This document shows, one piece after another, positions 12,955-24,527 of a DNA stretch of 64,000 nt (its first letter is position 1; each line of letters opens with the position of its first letter). The stretch is from Allium sativum (Eukaryota > Streptophyta > Magnoliopsida > Asparagales > Amaryllidaceae). The notes beneath the pieces are model-generated. The model did no database searches. It was not told where the DNA came from and saw nothing but the letters and a program-made list of their open reading frames with translations. The stretch is from assembly GCA_030737875.1 (NCBI GenBank), contig CM060926.1:166989079-167053078 (forward strand), written 5' to 3'. The translations under genes were made by a program, and so were the position numbers.

Positions 12955-14766
12955 GTCAACCAATCCTAAATAACTATATATATATTTTAAAACAATCAAA
13001 CAGCATTCAAACAAGCACAGACAATTATTTTTAACTATATAAAAATAAATTCTAAAATAAAAGGTGAGTGAGGTTTACTCACCGTGATATTTTCCTTAGT
13101 CGAATCTCCTGTTTAATTCCTTATTGTGGCATCCTTGAATCGACTCGTCTCAATGAATTTATCAAGCTCCTATGATTAATAAATTTTATTTAACAATTAA
13201 ACGATTATTTATTTTAAATTAACAAATAGATAAATTATCCTATGTATAATTTTTCCAAGCTTGTACATATGTATGTTACACGTATGATATAAACTAAATA
13301 TTAACTAGATTAAAATAGTTAAATTCAGAATTAATCGTACCTAATTCATGTTGAACAACCTTCACTACTGATTTTGCTTTTACTTTCATTTCCATTTAAA
13401 TGTAAAATGGACATCATTTTCACTTGACTGATCCCCACATTTTCTTCCTCCTAGTTCGACAATGCATGTACCCAACTGTTTCCGTGAACTTGGCAAGTCT
13501 ATTCCCCATACCACACTCGGCATCAACATCCCATGCCTCTAACATCCATCCTCACTGTCTTGACAAAACACCACCCAGTAATTTAATCCGCTTCTGGCGA
13601 AAACTACCCCTCTTTCCAGTGAGCAAAATCCAACACCATTATCACTATTACAGATCAAAGCCCAACATCGGCTTCTCCACACCCTCGTCGAACCATCCTT
13701 GCCCCAGAAAATCAATCGTCGAACTCATTCACTTCTTTGCCATTACTAAAGACAACATCGCACCTGCTGACTCGCCATAAAAGAACCGAATTGAACCCCC
13801 CTTGCAGCGTCGCAACAGGTGATACCTTTATCGCAACTAGGTGGAAGTCGCGACTTCCTGAGTTGTTCGAGCTTCAAGCCCTCACGATGGCGAACTCGCC
13901 TGTCGCCTCTCTTTCTTCACCTAAATTGAGTCGCACTCAAGCCCTAAAGAGATGACGTCCTATCGCGCTTCAGAGATTCGAACGACGTCTTCATTTTGAG
14001 TGATGAGGGAGAGATAAGAATTGGAGAGAACGATTTTGTTTTTAATTCGAAGACTGCCATTTTCAATTCTTAAAGCATGGATCCTTCGATTACTTTACTT
14101 GGCTGAGAAAAATGGAATAAAAGAGGGGTGAGGTAGCGATTTATAGGATGGGGTGTGGTTTTGAAATCAAACAGCAAGGCCAAATGAACGAGGAGGAGAG
14201 AAGGCCACCGTTCGTTTATTGTTTGTGGTAATTAAAGAAGCACGGGATTGTTTATTCTGTGGTAACAAAAGGGGGCACGGGTTTGGTATTGGTCCACCCA
14301 CCCCGATATTTTATTTTAGTTTTAATTAAATTAAAAACAGTATCCTTAATTTTAAAATATCCATGATGCCGAACTCCTTTCTGAACCCAACAACTGTCAA
14401 TTCTAGGGTTTTACCACCATTCCGGACACACTGGGATAGGTCACGAAGTCTGATTCGATTATCTGTGGAAGATATTTATTTAAATCTATATAAATTTATT
14501 TCAGACAATTTATTCTTCGATAATAAATTAATATTATTCTTCTAATTCAAACAGGAGTTTTGAATTAATTTTCTGACCTGTTTCTAATTCAGTTTTCAAT
14601 TTCTCGAACTGACGTATTACGATAATTTAATATATTCGATATTAAATCAAAATTGATTATTAAATTAATAACTTAATATAAAAATTCATTTATATTTATC
14701 CACCTAATATTTAAATCCATTCTAAATATTTAAAATGAGTTGGTCGAAATCCCGGGTCATTACAGG

Positions 14767-14895
14767 GAGGGTGCTTGCTTCAACTGTGGTGAGATGGGGC
14801 ACTTTACTAGGGACTGCCCGAAGGAACGAAGGCAAGGACAGAGGACAGGACCAACTACTGGAGGGCAGGCAAACAGTCTCAAGGCTAGTGGATAG
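14767..14895 (+). pseudogene. gag: Gag zinc-knuckle fragment
   Basis: The frame starting at 14767 encodes one intact CCHC zinc knuckle (CFNCGEMGHFTRDC, spacing C-2-C-4-H-4-C) followed by a basic Gln/Gly-rich tail, and stops with TAG at 14893-14895. In the family this knuckle lies in the nucleocapsid part of gag and packages the genomic RNA. The 5' part of gag is cut off by the LTR2 insertion at 14764/14765, and the 3' part is frameshifted and decayed. The two-knuckle gag at 62069-64000 is the intact counterpart in this window. Confidence 0.8.
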
Positions 14896-14919
14896 GATAG
14901 AAATAGGAAAAATTTCTGT

Positions 14920-15036
14920 AGAAGGTTTAATTTTCTTATCTGGTTATGGAGTTAAGACTCTTTCTGATTCTGTACTTGATACTCTGCACTTGAATACTAG
15001 TATTGTTTCTGATTCTGCTGTAGGATCAGACCCATA
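14920..15036 (+). pseudogene. Aspartic protease remnant
   Basis: In a different frame from the knuckle, this encodes a stretch ending LHLNTSIVSDSAVGSDP. It aligns with [17 protein letters not shown] of the better preserved protease at 62069-64000. The catalytic Asp-Ser-Gly region has been lost or mutated upstream, and a stop follows. Similarity over about 20-30 residues is all that supports this. Confidence 0.55.
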
Positions 15037-15908
15037 AAGGGTATGACTCATCTATTTTAAGTTAAGGTTTGAGGGATATCTGTGTTAGGCGTCAAATATG
15101 ACACATATATTCTGAGTTTTTGTGGGATATGATTTTATCATGCTTAGCTTCCGAAGAATCATTAGGGAACCTGATCTGTACCAGTAGTCTGTAAATATCT
15201 GAATACTTCTGATAAGATTTCCAGTTTTGACATTGCCTAAAGAGGGTAACCCTCTGGGTGTCAATCTGATGTTGATTTCGGTCTTCGGGGTTGACACTTA
15301 GGGGAATTATTTTCTCAACCAATGTCTGATAGGAATCAAGTTTTTGTTTTATCTGTACTCGCTTCCTTGACTGTATACTATCGATCGAGTGTTCAACTTA
15401 TAGATAGGAATCCTAATGGGTGTAAACATGTGTTTGAGACATGTTATGTTTGATGGTTGCAAGTGGATGCAAGTGGTTGCTAGTGGTTGCTCGTGGACGC
15501 ATATACACACACTAGGCACTAGATCGACTCGAAAACACTCTCATACTGCATATGGATGTGTGAGCATTTTAAATTTTTATGGATGCAAAATGGTTGAATC
15601 AGCACATGGATGTTGCATATGAGTGGATGGTTGTGCACTCATATAGAAATGATATATATCAAATAGGAAAATTGCATACATATTGGACTCATGGCACTGA
15701 CATAATTCGCATTAAGGAGGTCAACTGAATCAGTAGACCGCCTGATCTTTGCATTAGATAAGGAACATATACACACACTTTTGCAAATGTTCATACAGCA
15801 CTAGAAATTTCTAAGGACAATGGATGCTTGTGGATGATGACTGAGTAGATGAGTGATTGGATGGTAGGACACATTCTTCTTAACTTGAAGATTTCGGGGA
15901 CGAAATCC

Positions 15909-15924
15909 TTTAAGGAGGGGAGAA
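15909..15924 (+). other. Polypurine tract
   Basis: A run AAGGAGGGGAGA directly precedes the LTR start and follows a GGGGACGAAATCC block. This is the usual 3' arrangement of Tekay-like elements and is where plus-strand DNA synthesis is primed. Confidence 0.85.
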
Positions 15925-16132
15925 TGTAACACCCCGTATTTTCTGTGAACTTAAGAATTACAAATCTGAGTATAATTAAAATATAAAATCAGAATCAAGG
16001 GAAACGGGCTGTGCCATTGCGTTCGTCTCGGAAAAATACGCGAAATAGAGTCCGAAATTTCGTAAATCGGAGTCCATATGACCAAGTTATGGCCTTCCAA
16101 AGTGCAGAAAAAAATTAAACAGCACAGACCAG

Positions 16133-16254
16133 GTCGACTGGGAAGTCGACCCTAGAGTCGACCTGCCCCCAGGGGGTCGACCCTAGAGTCGACCTGCCCC
16201 CAGAGGGTCTACCCTAGAGTCGACCCTAGTGTCGACCTGCGGGTCGACCTGCCT
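16133..16254. repeat. GTCGAC-rich minisatellite in the LTR
   Basis: Eight GTCGAC hexamers occur in about 120 bases, spaced by GC-rich words such as CTGCCCCCAGGGG and CTAGA. Equivalent arrays with different spacers lie at 53768-53875 and 59240-59350. Confidence 0.9.
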
Positions 16255-17791
16255 CCCGAATCTGCTTTTCTGCCTGGGTGCGTTCTGATGTATCTGGTCT
16301 CGTTTTCTGTCTAGATTCGTCTGCCTAAACCTGTTTAAACAGCCCCAAACCCAGCCTTCTCTGCACACAATTCTATTCTGCTTCTTCTCTGCCTCTGTTC
16401 TAATAAAAATGAAAATGGCGTCGCTACTCTGCTGGAATCAAAACTAGAAGCTAATCAACATCAACCTAAGCAATTCAATTCAAATTTGAGATAAAAGCTT
16501 CTGCAACAATTCTGCAACAACTAAAGTTCTTTCTTTAATCCAACCAAGGCAAGTACAGTTATTTTCCGCTATAAACGTTAATTTTGATTGTGACATGAAT
16601 TCTAAATCTGAATCTGAGGTTATATCTGTTCTGTTCTGATTTGATTTATATTATTCTGTACCTCTTTCCTCTTTCTGTTCTATAGCCAGGCTACCACGAG
16701 CCTGAGCCAATCTCATAAGAGATTAACATACGCTAAAATGTTAAGGACAGTAAAATGAATGATGCATGAATTTTGCATGGCCAATAGGTGACTGATTTGA
16801 GGAAAGAACATGGACTGTAGCTAGAACATAAATCTGAGATGATTTGACATGTTATGTTTATAACATAAAAAGGTATTGAACATATGATTTGTGGACACAA
16901 CATAAAAAGATATATAATTGAACCTATGACTTGAGTTTGTGGCATAAAGACTATTGAACATACGACTTGAGAAGTTGGTTAATCTGTGACTGATTTAAGA
17001 AAAAAGACATAGGTTGTAAACCAGATTTAGATCTATGCATATTCTGTGAATTGGAAGAAGAGGAACCATGGTATGTTAACATATGACTTGAGATAAGGAG
17101 AATATGGTTTAGGTATAAAGATTTACATTAAAGTAGGATATCTATCAAATATGAATAATACCTAAGTAGGAGATTTTTGTCAATAGCTATATTTGGTATA
17201 ATTTATATGTGAATCTTTTGTACTAGGCAAGTTGAACTAAATTGGGACATGTAAATTATGACCATAATCTGTGACATGTAAATTTAACGCAAATATGGGG
17301 TATATGAACATATTGTGAATCATGACTATTATTTATGCATGTGAACTTAGGCAAGATTTATAATTAGGCAAGATATGTTGTGAAACTTTAAGGAATGATT
17401 AAATCTGTTATATTTGCCTAATTTGCTAGTTCTGCTATATTTGCCTAATCTACTAGTTCTGTTATATTGCTTAATCTGCTAGTTCTGCCCTACTGCCTAG
17501 TCTGCTAGATCTGTTCATCTGCCAAATCTGTCATCTGCTAATTCTGTTAAAAATGCCAACCTAAATCTGTTGAGATGACTAATCTGTTATCTGCTAAATC
17601 TGCTAGTTGTTTAATTTGCTGAATCCGTTAAGTCGCCTAAACCTGTTATCTGTTATGTCTGTTAAGTTGATATATTCAGTCTGTTATTGACATAATCTGA
17701 ATTAGCTATGAATAATTGACATGTATATTAGGCGTGGGTATAAATGGTAAATCATTAATTAATTGGCCGCAAAGATAAACATGGCTAACTC

Positions 17792-17995
17792 GAGGTTAGA
17801 ATGAGTTTGCGGCGTAATTCTGCCCGGAACCGCCCGGCATATTCCAGTGGCCGCAAACAATAGGTTCTAATGTGAGAAGTTAGCCATAATGTGCTTGAAA
17901 CCCGAGGTTAGACTCAGTTTGCGACAGAAATCTGCCCGGAACCAACCGGCCTAACCAGTAGCCGCAAACTGTCACTCTAATGTGAGAGGTCTGGG
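17792..17995 (+). repeat. Duplicated hairpin block of the Tekay-like LTR (two copies)
   Basis: Copy 1 has an outer stem TTAGAA (17796-17801) with TTCTAA (17865-17870) and an inner stem GTTTGCGGC (17805-17813) with GCCGCAAAC (17850-17858). Copy 2 has TTAGA (17908-17912) with TCTAA (17976-17980) and GTTTGCG (17917-17923) with CGCAAAC (17963-17969). Both loops carry CTGCCCGGAACC. The homologous pairs in the other two LTRs change both sides of the stems together. Confidence 0.8.
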
Positions 17996-19472
17996 CATTA
18001 ATATTTAATTAATGAAAATCTGAGATAAATATGATGTCTAAACCGTGTTGGGCGGATAGGATTAAACCCACTAGACTGATGAATTTAATAAATCTGTTCT
18101 GTGAATCTGTAGGCCCAATTTCAAAGTTAGACAAATCTGTAAGTCTGTTAATATGTAACTGGTTAATCAGTAAGTCTGTTAAATCTGTATATCTGATCCG
18201 TTAGTCTGAAAACTTGTCTGTGAACTAGTTGATCTGAATTCTGTATGTTTGAACTTGTAAACAAGTTAATCTGAAATCTGTTAGTCTGGGGACACAAGGT
18301 TAGGAGGGGAATTACTTGTGTCATCTGTTGTTTGGGACCCATATTAGTCAGTAACCCTTTCTGGTATCAAAACTTTGACCCAACAGTAGGTAGGGTCCGG
18401 GCACGCTTACTGAACTAATTATAAGCGGTTCATTCTGATAATGGCGAGGGGTGTTGATGGTGCGTTCCAACCGGGTCATGTGCGTGCATGGATCCCGGTC
18501 TGCCTCTGAGGATGTAAGACGCCGTGACATCTGTAAATAGGTCTGTGCCAATTGGTTGTCACTTTAGGGAGTGATACACCCTACTGTGGGGCCGACACAG
18601 GATATTTATGTATTAGGGAGCTGATCGCTTAGGGTAGGGTTTTAGGGTACACTTAATTCTGTCTGTTTCTGTTGGTACCGTCTGTTTCTGTTGGGTGGTA
18701 ACACCTGTTTGTTTCTGCGTGGTACCGTCTGTTCGGGTGGTAAAGGCCCATTACTAGTGTACACCTAATTCTACATTCTGTTTCCGTAGGTATTAATCTG
18801 TTTCTGCTTCTGTCTGTTTCTGATCGGGTAGTAAAGGCCCATTATTAGCATTCTGTTTCTGTTAAATTATTCTGTACCCGTTCCTGTTGCAGTTTAGACA
18901 TTAGGGTGACACCTAATTCTGTTATACTAGTATTAGTGCAGAGAAGTGTAAAGCAATAGTTTATGTCATTCTGTTCTTCTGTTATATCTGCTACACCTGT
19001 TACAGTTATCCCTCATCCAGTTTTATGTTCATGTCATATTATTATTATTATCTGTTCATATGCTGAAAGTCACTGGACTTGCCAGACTTTTTGTCTGACC
19101 CTTGTTGTTTCGCCTCCTTTCTTCCGTTTCCCCCCAGGTTATCCAAGGAGGGAATACTTTAGCTTGATCCAGATTTCTCTTTGCTTGAAGTGCTTAAAGT
19201 ATGGCTTGACTCTGTATAGCTTCCGTTCCATGGGGATTATGATTTTAAACCATGCATTTTGAAGGCTTTTGTACAAGACTGATATTTTGTACTTGAATTC
19301 TGAGATTTGAAAGGATGTAACCATATTGATTTCTGTTTCCGCTGTAATAAAGTTAAAAAATTTCAAGTACTGTTTTATCTGTCTTGTAAGTTTCTGTTCT
19401 GTTTACTAAAATGCTCCACCAAAGTTAAGGCATTCCCTTTGTGAGTGACCTTAACGGAGGTGTGGTGTTACA

Positions 19473-20179
19473 AAAATGTTATCGCTTGCATTGCAGTCCT
19501 TTCAACTTCCATTCGTTGGGTCTTTGCTATCATGTATGGTATCATGTTTGGTTGTAATACTAATAATCATAATCTGTTGCATCAATCCTTAGAGAACATT
19601 TGTCATAATGTTATATGAAAGCATGTTCAACAATTGTATAAGTTGGAATTATTTTGTTAAGTATAGTGACCATGGTTTTTTTACATGTGTCAAGGTTTCA
19701 TATCAATCCAAATAAGTTGAGCAGCCTATCTCAGCGTTATGAATGCTAGCAAAGTGGTTTAGTATTTTTTTTTTTTGTGGGTTACAATCTTCAGATTCAA
19801 AACTTAGAGGACCTTACTTTGACCAATATAGTGATTTTCTCTTATATATTATTACTTTGTAATTTTTTTGTATATATATTTTTTGTCTAAAATAGTGAAA
19901 TGATTTTTTCTAATGGTAATGTTTGACAGAATGGTAGTCGAATCCTTAAAACTATATTTTTCTCACATGGATGAAGATGAGTTATTGGATAATTATTGTA
20001 GAGATAGAAGTGTTGTGATATTTTAAAATTAAACTAATAGCTTTTTTTTGCATCGATGCAAGCGCTATAAAAGTTGGCTATTCCGTTCTTCATCCAAATT
20101 ATTATGATTTTCTCCAATTTGATCGAGTTTTACAGATTTTTTTTTCATATGCAAATAACACTGATGTCATTTCAAGTAT
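19473..20179. other. AT-rich flank, no gene seen
   Basis: Unique-looking AT-rich sequence follows the LTR. No ORF with recognisable content, RNA gene or repeat boundary is visible, apart from short T runs. Confidence 0.6.
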
Positions 20180-20478
20180 AGCTCAGTTTTGATCAACTCA
20201 ATATTGAATTGGTCAAATCGAATTGTTGTCATTTCAAATGACGTCAGTTAATATTCTTTTTCAATTTACGTGACGGCTAAAAAGTAACAATAACGAATGA
20301 TGGAATGCATTGACGTCATTTCAAATGGTGTCAATGCATTTTTTTTCCTCAACATTTGCATCGACTACATTTCAGATACAGTCAGTATAAATTCTAAAAA
20401 ATAAATAAATACTGATGTCATTTTGAATGACGTCAGTGTGTGTTGGTCAATTCAATGTTGAGTTGGTCAAAATTGAGC
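20180..20478. mobile_element. Fold-back (MITE-like) element with TGACGTCA palindromes
   Basis: The arms 20180-20249 and 20411-20478 are inverted complements of about 70 bases with a few mismatches. Each arm contains the palindrome GTCATTTCAAATGACGTCAG or a close variant. Further copies lie at 20309-20337 and, just outside, at 20159-20178. There is no ORF. No target duplication could be assigned, so the superfamily is unknown. Confidence 0.65.
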
Positions 20479-20773
20479 AACATTTGTAATTTATTTTGAT
20501 ATTGGGTTATTTGCTCAATAAGTTAGTAAAGATGGACTAAATTAACAAAAAGAATACAATTTATTAATGATCACTCTTAACTAAAGACCACCGTAAATTG
20601 AAAAAAATTACTTAAACAGCAGCGTACATTGAAAATGGATATTTTCCAACTATTGATATTAACAGCAACCATATTAACCCTAACAGTGGTCATTATGCTG
20701 TTGATATTCCAATTGCCAACTGTTGATTGCTCATTTATTGTTATTTGAAAATGGATATTCATGACTATCATCA
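20479..20773. other. AT-rich spacer
   Basis: No gene is seen. The words GAAAATGGATATT recur here at about 20630 and 20748, and again near 21082, as short dispersed repeats. Confidence 0.5.
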
Positions 20774-20993
20774 TATTAATTGAGGAATCAAATCTCCTAT
20801 ACCTAAAATCCTGTATTCTCTTGTATTCAACCAATCAGAAGCCCCTGATTTTCAATTTTTTTCTTCTTCATTTAAGTCCAAAATTTCTCTCTTCTTAATT
20901 GCAAAAAGATGGAAATCAGGAGGACTTGATTGGTTGGGTATAGGGTAGAGAATTTGAGTACGGAGGGATTTGCTTTCATTAATTTAACGTCAA
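20774..20993. mobile_element. Second fold-back (MITE-like) element
   Basis: The left arm 20774-20853 and right arm 20911-20992 are inverted complements of about 75-80 bases with mismatches and small indels; the best segment is AACCAATCA with TTGATTGGTT. The right arm includes TACGGAGGGA, a word typical of Stowaway-type termini, but no TA duplication is evident. The loop of about 57 bases is AT-rich and non-coding. Confidence 0.6.
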
Positions 20994-21582
20994 AAAATTG
21001 CTTGCACTGATAATTAACGATGAAAATCCATGGCTACCATATAAATCCTATAAACCAGGACGTTACTAACAAGAGACATTTGAAAATGGATATTAATATT
21101 AATAGCAGTCGTATCTAGTAAACAATAGTAAAGCGGAACCTTTTAAAGCTCCATCGTTAATTTCTAGGAGTTTTCTCTCTTCTCTTTAATTCTCTAAAGA
21201 TATTTTATTTTCAAATTAGTTTATCACTTTACACTTATTTATTACTTTTGCCACATTACATTTTGATATGGACATATCAAAGTTTACACAATTATTTACC
21301 AAAAGTTAGCTTATAACATTTTACATTTAAATACACGCATTTAAATTAATTACAAAATCCAAAATTTAGGTAATTTAGATAAAATTAATTAGCTAATATT
21401 TCTTTTAAATACTTAAAGTGACAAAATTATGTTGTTTGGCTCTAAATACAGACACTTCAGTTTTTCGCTAATCATTTATGTCTCTTTCATGTATTTTTTA
21501 GTAGTTTATATTTAGTACCATATTTTTACAATTGATTACATAATATTAAAACAATTAAATAGCTTTAGCAGACAATTATATA

Positions 21583-21984
21583 TTCATTGATTCGCCTAAT
21601 AAATCACATAAAGTTTAACCATATTCATATTAACAAAAATAAAAAAAATAATCTAATATATAAATGCGTCAATCACATAACATAAATTATATACATAATT
21701 AACTATCACAAGGTCAAAATTGAACTCATTTGCGTCAATATATTTGCCTTGTATTGTATTGTAATATTAATGTCTAACATTTCATTGATTCGCCTAATAA
21801 ATCACATCAAGTTTAACCATATTCATATTAACAAATATGAAAAGTAAAGACAAAATCAAATATATAAATGCGTCAATCACATAACATAAATTATATACAT
21901 AATTAACTATCACAAGTTCAAAATTGAACTCATTTACGTTAATATATTTGTCGTGTATTGCATTGTAATATTAATGTCAAACAC
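21583..21984. repeat. 198-base direct duplication inside the Helitron
   Basis: Copy 1 starts at 21583 and copy 2 at 21781, both with TTCATTGATTCGCCTAATAA. They stay aligned for about 200 bases with scattered substitutions, mainly around 21640 and 21840. Confidence 0.92.
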
Positions 21985-22274
21985 CTACACACATTTAAGT
22001 TATAATTCATTTATATCAATTATTTATCATATTTATATTATATCATAAAAAATTTGAACATAACTCCACAATAATTTTTTACATCTTTTGCAAAGAATAT
22101 ATTTAATTCTTCTTGCTATGCTATACAGTTAAACTAATTTTGTAATTTTACACTTAACTTATTTAAAAGATTATATTAAAAATATTTGTTAATTCATCAA
22201 ATAGGTTACTAACATTCATCAATTTCAACATGCATGCCTATATTAACAAAAATGAATAAAAATATTCTCAAATA

Positions 22275-22275
22275 C

Positions 22276-22333
<58 letters not shown>

Positions 22334-22352
22334 GTATGTATGCATGCATGCT
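22275..22352. repeat. Inverted microsatellite (CATA)n(TA)n(TGTA)n
   Basis: A run of CATA repeats passes into TA repeats and then TGTA repeats. The whole segment is nearly self-complementary over about 75 bases and could form a long cruciform. Confidence 0.93.
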
Positions 22353-22515
22353 ATAGAACATAAACACACAAATAATAATAATAATAATTCTGATTAATAG
22401 TTCGTGTATTTCACATTAAATGTCATATATTGCATAACAAAGTTGTCTTTTTAACATTAAAATAATAAATATTATTTTTAATACTATCGTGTGCAACGCA
22501 CGGGTTACACACTAG

Positions 22516-23674
22516 TTGTTAAAGAAAAAAGTCATGTTTTAAGTAGTTTGATGCATTTTACTGGAGTATTTAGATGGGACTATTTGAGGGATTCATGATT
22601 GAGATCTAGGGAAGGAGGGGCAAGTTGTGAGAAATTAGTAACCACTTCAAACCATGTTCTATCTCAAGTCTAAAAAATTGTCCTTTATATCCGTCTTTAT
22701 TAGACTTCTTCATACCTTACTTTTCATGCTACTTTATCAGGTTCTTTTCAATGCTGCATCAGGTCAGCAAAGCAATATAAAAGAGGTATACAACAATGTT
22801 ATTTAACAAACATGCGCATACCCTAATTGAATTCAAAGAAGCTAGACATTTTATATGCTTTTGTGTCATAATAGTAGTGGTTCTCTATGACACACAGACG
22901 GTTAATTGATAGACAGGAAAAAGTATAACTAAAAGAAATGCAGGGAGAAGAATTATATGTTCTAAAATGAAACCGTTCAACTGGCTGTAAACCAGTAAAC
23001 CATTAAGGATGTAAAAGATCATAAAGAAGAAACAAATATGTCAGTTCCTGTTGAAAAATTGTTTCCAAGTGCCATCTTTAAGAGATGACCATGCAAAGTG
23101 GTTTTAATTTCACACAATTGCATAACTCTATATTATATTCAAGCTTTCCTACATGGAAACTCCATATCTAAAACTTTAGCATTAGTAACGTGTTATCACG
23201 TAAGTGCTATAATAAATGTGGAAAGTACCATAATTAGTAAAGCTATAAAATTTATAGGTTATTTTTGAAAGATTTGGTTGTAAATAAGTAAATTATGATT
23301 TAGGATCAATTTATATTTTGTATAATACCATAAGTAGACCATTTTAAATCCTATGATTTAGCATTCAGTCTGTCCTCATCACAAAATTAAGGAATGTGTT
23401 TTATGAACCATCCAAACTAAAGAGAAAGTAGATAATATAGGACTAACAGTAGATACTTAAGCAATACAATATTCTTCAACAATCATGTAGCTAAATCAAC
23501 AATCGTAAAAGAAATCTCCTAAATTTCAAATAAATGAGTTAACAAAATAGCAGTTTGTAAGTTGCTTTAATGTTTAAATGACACTTACTTGATGTAGATC
23601 GATTTTTAGGACCCGCCTAAGACCATAACCAACAGACCGTTTTGTTCACTTCGTTCTCTCTCTTATTTTACAAC
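22516..23674. other. AT-rich intergenic sequence
   Basis: No ORF with recognisable content, RNA gene or repeat boundary was found. It may be old unique sequence or a repeat too decayed to recognise. Confidence 0.5.
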
Positions 23675-24116
23675 TAAACAAGCCACATAGCACCCATCAA
23701 GAAAAACTAGCCACGAATCTATTTAAATAATAACATTAAAAAATATAATAAAAAATAATACACTTAAACTAAACAAATTTGTCACCTTCTGAAAGAATCA
23801 ACAAATAAAGTTTGCAAAACAACAAACATCAATAGGGAGCAGCTCAATTTCACACGTTTCTTTAGCTAAAGCACGCACCAGCTTTTGCCACTTTCACGTA
23901 TTAGAAAATTATTTTTTGTTTATAACGGCAAACTCTTTGCCGTTATAAACACAAAACGGCAAAGACTTTGCCGTTATAAACTGATAACGGCTAAATCTTC
24001 GCCGTTTTACCAACCAGCCTCTGTTCTCTCAACCAGCCATAAAATCCGTCCAAACAATTCCAAACTAGCCACGGGGATGTAAACAAGCCACACATGGTTG
24101 CTCCGTGGCTTGTTTA
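23675..24116. mobile_element. MITE-like element with TAAACAAGCCAC ends
   Basis: TAAACAAGCCAC at 23675-23686 is matched by its exact inverted complement GTGGCTTGTTTA at 24105-24116. A second direct copy at 24080-24091 forms a 12-base-stem hairpin with that right end. Inside are three consecutive AACGGC/GCCGTT palindromes (23920-24006). No coding sequence or target duplication was recognised, so the element type is open. Confidence 0.5.
23920..24006. repeat. Three consecutive AACGGC/GCCGTT palindromes
   Basis: Palindrome 1 (23920-23948) has a perfect 13-base stem TTATAACGGCAAA. Palindrome 2 (23955-23975) has a perfect 10-base stem AACGGCAAAG. Palindrome 3 (23986-24006) has a 6-base stem AACGGC. 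Spacers are 6 and 10 bases. Confidence 0.92.
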
Positions 24117-24251
24117 GTCACTGAACAAGCTATTGTTGGTTGTGTTATAATAATCCTTCGACCTACGTTTCAAAAATGAAGGAGATAATTAAATTATTTG
24201 GAGAACCTAATTATTTCACCAAAGATTCCAGAGAATAGACAAAAAGCAGGG

Positions 24252-24527
24252 ATGTCGATTGCCGATCAAATTGAGAATTGTTTAGTAGCCAAAGCTGATT
24301 GGGATGAATTCATATTCAGAAGTCGCCATTATAATCAGTTTCAGTATTAGAATTGGAGAAATCTGATTGGATTTGCAAATCCAGAAATTGCAAGTTTGAT
24401 TTCCAAATCGAGAAACTGTGAAGTTAACCAATGTTGGATCGTTGTTAATTAGTTTCTCGATGTTGAGGAGAAGAGAAGAAAGTGGTTAAGAACACATGGG
24501 AGTTTAAATTTTGGTGCTACATGTTAG
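24252..24527 (+). pseudogene. Possible decayed coding fragment
   Basis: One frame from an ATG at 24252 runs to a TAG at 24525-24527 with two in-frame TAGs (24348-24350 and 24450-24452). The translation is not low-complexity. It has charged and aromatic residues in a protein-like mix (MSIADQIENCLVAKADWDEF at the start, FLDVEEKRRKWLRTHGSL near the end). I do not recognise the family. It could be a remnant exon or chance; protein similarity would decide. Confidence 0.25.

Larger units (their letters stand above)
9447..14764 (-). repeat. Long terminal repeat (LTR2, about 5.3 kb) of LARD-like element 2
   Basis: On the minus strand it starts TGTAATGACCCGGG at 14764 and ends GGGAGGTTACA at 9447, followed by a primer site. 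It is related to LTR1 in blocks. It also carries a block (11510-11700) that LTR1 lacks and that matches the 3' internal region of element 4 (51165-51258 on the opposite strand). A TATA-like sequence (CCTATAAATCG on the minus strand, about 14138-14150) is followed by a G+C-richer leader-like stretch (13400-14110). The short ORFs there show no recognisable domain. It abuts a gag zinc-knuckle sequence at 14765, its insertion site. Confidence 0.75.
14765..15924 (+). mobile_element. Deleted internal region of a Tekay-like element
   Basis: This plus-strand relic begins in mid gag, where element 2 interrupted it, and runs through a gag/protease scrap straight into the 3' UTR. RT, RNase H and integrase are missing. 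The 3' UTR (about 15330-15908) shares several blocks with the 3' UTR of the minus-strand Tekay-like element at 59640-60178: the TGGTTGCTCGTGG-type stretch at 15455-15500 and the GGTCAACTGAATCAGTAGAC block at 15719-15738. It ends at a polypurine tract. Its 5' LTR is not in the window. Confidence 0.75.
15925..19472 (+). repeat. 3' LTR of the Tekay-like relic (about 3.5 kb)
   Basis: It starts TGTAACACCCCGTATTTTC and ends GGTGTGGTGTTACA. It shares blocks with the LTRs at 53496-56389 and 56413-59622: the start, the CGTTCGTCTCGG block, a GTCGAC array, a duplicated hairpin, and the GTGAGTGACCTTAACGGAGG end. After 19472 the flank begins AAAAT, the expected place of a target duplication, whose partner is out of view. 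No coding content is seen. Confidence 0.85.
21114..22515 (+). mobile_element. Non-autonomous Helitron (about 1.4 kb)
   Basis: The 3' end has the Helitron signature: a hairpin CGTGTGCAACGCACG (22488-22502), a short spacer, then CTAG (22512-22515) followed by T. The proposed 5' end is TC at 21114, preceded by A and followed by a TAGTAAAGCGGAACCTTTT-type start common in plant Helitrons. Insertion is between A and T as expected. No Rep/helicase ORF is present, so it would depend on a helper. It contains a 198-base tandem duplication and a large inverted microsatellite. The 3' end is well supported; the 5' end is less certain. Confidence 0.7.

Noticed and set aside
13424..13955. Possible gene in LTR2 (118 and 72 codons)
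   Set aside because: The ORFs run opposite to the LTR, have no recognisable domain, and lie in the leader-like block.
18348..19366. Several 67-99-codon ORFs at the end of the Tekay relic LTR
   Set aside because: They lie wholly within the LTR, are not kept in the other two LTRs of the family, and have no domain.
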